Made by a program: the position numbers and the translations under genes. Below are positions 12,401 through 13,282 of a stretch of 13,282 bases of DNA, one piece after another; the first letter of the stretch is position 1, and each line of letters opens with the position of its first letter. Origin of the DNA: Nitrososphaera sp. (GTDB lineage Archaea > Thermoproteota > Nitrososphaeria > Nitrososphaerales > Nitrososphaeraceae); contig JAJPDY010000012.1 of assembly GCA_023252395.1 (NCBI GenBank), positions 1-13,282 on the forward strand, read 5' to 3'. The notes under the pieces were generated by a model. It did not search any database, was not told the origin of the DNA, and was given only the letters and a program-made list of their open reading frames with translations.

Positions 12401-12517
12401 ACCGACTATCTTATAGATTGTTTGGTGAATAACCTAAACTGGCTGCGAGGTGCATATTTCACACCGGTCTTTTGACACGCATATCATTATGCTACCAATT
12501 AGAGCATTACCTCGACC
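12382..12517 (-). tRNA. tRNA-like element, intron-containing or degenerate
   Basis: Read on the minus strand, the 3' end has a T-loop/B-box GGTTCAACTCC, a T stem GTCGG/CCCAC (one C-C mismatch) and an acceptor end CTTGTCC plus A. A matching 5' arm GGTCGAG lies 136 nt away (one T-T mismatch, one wobble). A D-arm-like ATGC...TTGGTA...GCAT follows it. A possible anticodon arm is TGCGT-GTCAAA split by 14 nt from T-ATGCA, which would read CAA (Leu). The rest does not fit: there are 6 extra nt before that stem and a 44-nt region (with GTTTAGG...CCAAAC) where the variable arm should be, and I found no bulge-helix-bulge. It may be a multi-intron tRNA, a pseudo-tRNA or another RNA. It overlaps the chorismate-lyase-like gene by 19 bp. 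Confidence 0.4.
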
Positions 12518-12691
12518 GGCAACGTATCTTGATAAGTGAGTGGGGCAGAGCTTGATTGTTGCCATTATTCATTCTGACGTTGCAATAGCCTACTTATTTG
12601 GCTTGGCTTCTTTTGGCGTGATTGATTAAACACAACATCGCGCCTGTTGACTTTTTAAGCCCTACACATAGCATCTTTTTCGAATGATTGA
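12518..12691. other. Intergenic stretch without recognised gene
   Basis: No convincing coding frame on either strand. Together with the tRNA-like element it separates two convergent genes. T-rich tracts near 12650 and 12672 could act in termination, but nothing is specific. Confidence 0.4.
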
Positions 12692-13105
12692 TTATGCCTG
12701 CGTATCAAACATTCTCTTGGCGCGGCATTCTTCGATTAATGGCAAGATGCTTTGCATGATTATCTTGTCAAATGTGTCCGTATCGTGATCAAAGGCTATT
12801 AGCATGATGTAATCTTTGGATATTGGTATTGTAGCGCCTATTACTTTTTCGTATCGTGTCACTGTATAGTAGACCGGGCCCAGATTTTGTTCAAATGACG
12901 ATCTCTTGAAATGACGTATCGCAGATTGCAATGCCTGTCTTTGGCCGTTTGCTTCTGTCATGAGCAATTGCAAATTCTTTCGTGTTTGGGATGCAACGAT
13001 GTAGCCTAGTTTGTCGATGATCGCACAATGCCGAATAGATTTACTTAGTGAGAGAATCGTTTCTGGCAAATTATGAATATTGTCGCTGCTTGCCGTTGTT
13101 GTCAT
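12692..13105 (-). CDS. Small hypothetical protein (137 aa), thaumarchaeal type
   Basis: 137 residues from ATG 13105. Alternating strands and helices: RHCAIIDKLGYIVAS as a first strand pair, a polar helix TEANGQRQALQSAIRHFKRS, then LGPVYYTVTRYEKVIGATIP and KDYIMLIAFDHDTDTFDKII as strands, with a helix ILPLIEECRAKR near the end. This 'self-sensing' alpha/beta layout recalls small Roadblock- or profilin-like folds, and similar proteins form expanded paralogous sets in Nitrososphaera genomes; both statements are inference from memory of the general pattern, not a match. No signal peptide, metal motif or membrane segment. Function unknown. AT-rich TTAACCTTTAATTG lies just upstream as a possible promoter. 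Confidence 0.68.
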   Translation of the reverse strand: MTTTASSDNIHNLPETILSLSKSIRHCAIIDKLGYIVASQTRKNLQLLMTEANGQRQALQSAIRHFKRSSFEQNLGPVYYTVTRYEKVIGATIPISKDYIMLIAFDHDTDTFDKIIMQSILPLIEECRAKRMFDTQA

Positions 13106-13195
13106 AAGCTTGGATACAATTAAAGGTTAATGGTATCAGCCTAGCGCGAATTATTATGTACATATGTCTCGCGCGATTAACCTTGAATATGGCGG

Positions 13196-13246
13196 TTAGG
13201 TCGTCTGACCACACAAGCCAAACGACCCATTCCAAATACGACCTAA
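13196..13246. repeat. 9-bp perfect inverted repeat beside a tRNA 3' end
   Basis: TTAGGTCGT (13196-13204) and ACGACCTAA (13238-13246) are exact reverse complements with a 33-nt spacer, ending 1 bp from the tRNA discriminator base. A smaller GGTC-GTCT-GACC hairpin (13199-13210) is nested at one arm. The hexamer ACGACC also occurs at 13222 and within the tRNA at 13271. Confidence 0.55.
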
Positions 13247-13247
13247 G

Positions 13248-13282
13248 TGGACCGGGTGGGATTCGAACCCACGACCTCAGCA
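13248..13282 (-). tRNA. tRNA, 3' part only (continues beyond window)
   Basis: On the minus strand the window end gives a perfect T arm GTGGG-TTCGAAT-CCCAC, a variable loop AGGTC, the last five bases of the anticodon stem (TGCTG) and the acceptor strand CCGGTCC with discriminator A. The CCA tail is not encoded. The anticodon lies outside the window, so the amino acid cannot be named; the missing 5' end should begin GGACCGG. Confidence 0.9.

Noticed and set aside
1..13282. CRISPR array, insertion sequence, prophage or toxin-antitoxin system
   Set aside because: No regularly spaced repeats, transposase, integrase or phage-structural features were seen; the PIN domain is fused to an ATPase and KH domain rather than being a VapC toxin.

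Overview
The window reads as a compact archaeal chromosome segment, most likely from an ammonia-oxidising member of the Thaumarchaeota/Nitrososphaerota of the Nitrososphaera type. The indications are archaeal-only or archaeal-type families (a PIN-ATPase-KH 'PINA'-like protein, DUF1512, the COG1340 coiled-coil protein, type IIa methionine aminopeptidase), TATA boxes about 26 bp before starts (suggesting leaderless mRNAs), several TTG/GTG starts, and many small Cys/His-rich proteins. The genus is inferred; no rRNA or ammonia-oxidation gene is present to confirm it.

Layout. (1) 1-1864: the 3' end of a SIS-domain sugar isomerase/aminotransferase-like gene, a convergent tandem-rhodanese sulfurtransferase, and a divergently transcribed MntR-type metal regulator. 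(2) 1861-5193: a convergent PINA-like ATPase; a divergent PII-like protein followed within 2 nt by a secreted matrixin-type zinc metalloprotease; a 40-residue C2H2 zinc-finger protein; and a small hypothetical on the minus strand. (3) 5342-6235: methionine aminopeptidase. (4) 9146-6225, all minus strand: COG1340 coiled-coil protein, 87-residue hypothetical, a 47-residue Cys-rich microprotein, membrane-anchored DUF1512 protein and a zinc-ribbon protein. (5) 9312-9707: a Cys/His-rich hypothetical. (6) 9704-12400: an atypical kinase divergent from three adjacent genes that look like UbiE (C-methyltransferase), UbiA (polytopic prenyltransferase-like) and UbiC (chorismate lyase). (7) 12382-13282: a tRNA-like element with an unexplained interior, a small conserved-looking hypothetical, a 9-bp inverted repeat, and the 3' end of a tRNA running off the window.

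The most interesting material is the UbiC/UbiA/UbiE-like trio with the neighbouring kinase (a possible 4-hydroxybenzoate-derived prenylated aromatic or quinone pathway), the short Cys-rich gene with its own promoter, the PII-like protein lacking usual nucleotide-binding residues next to a secreted protease, and the tRNA-like element overlapping the chorismate-lyase-like gene. No insertion sequence, CRISPR array or prophage was seen.
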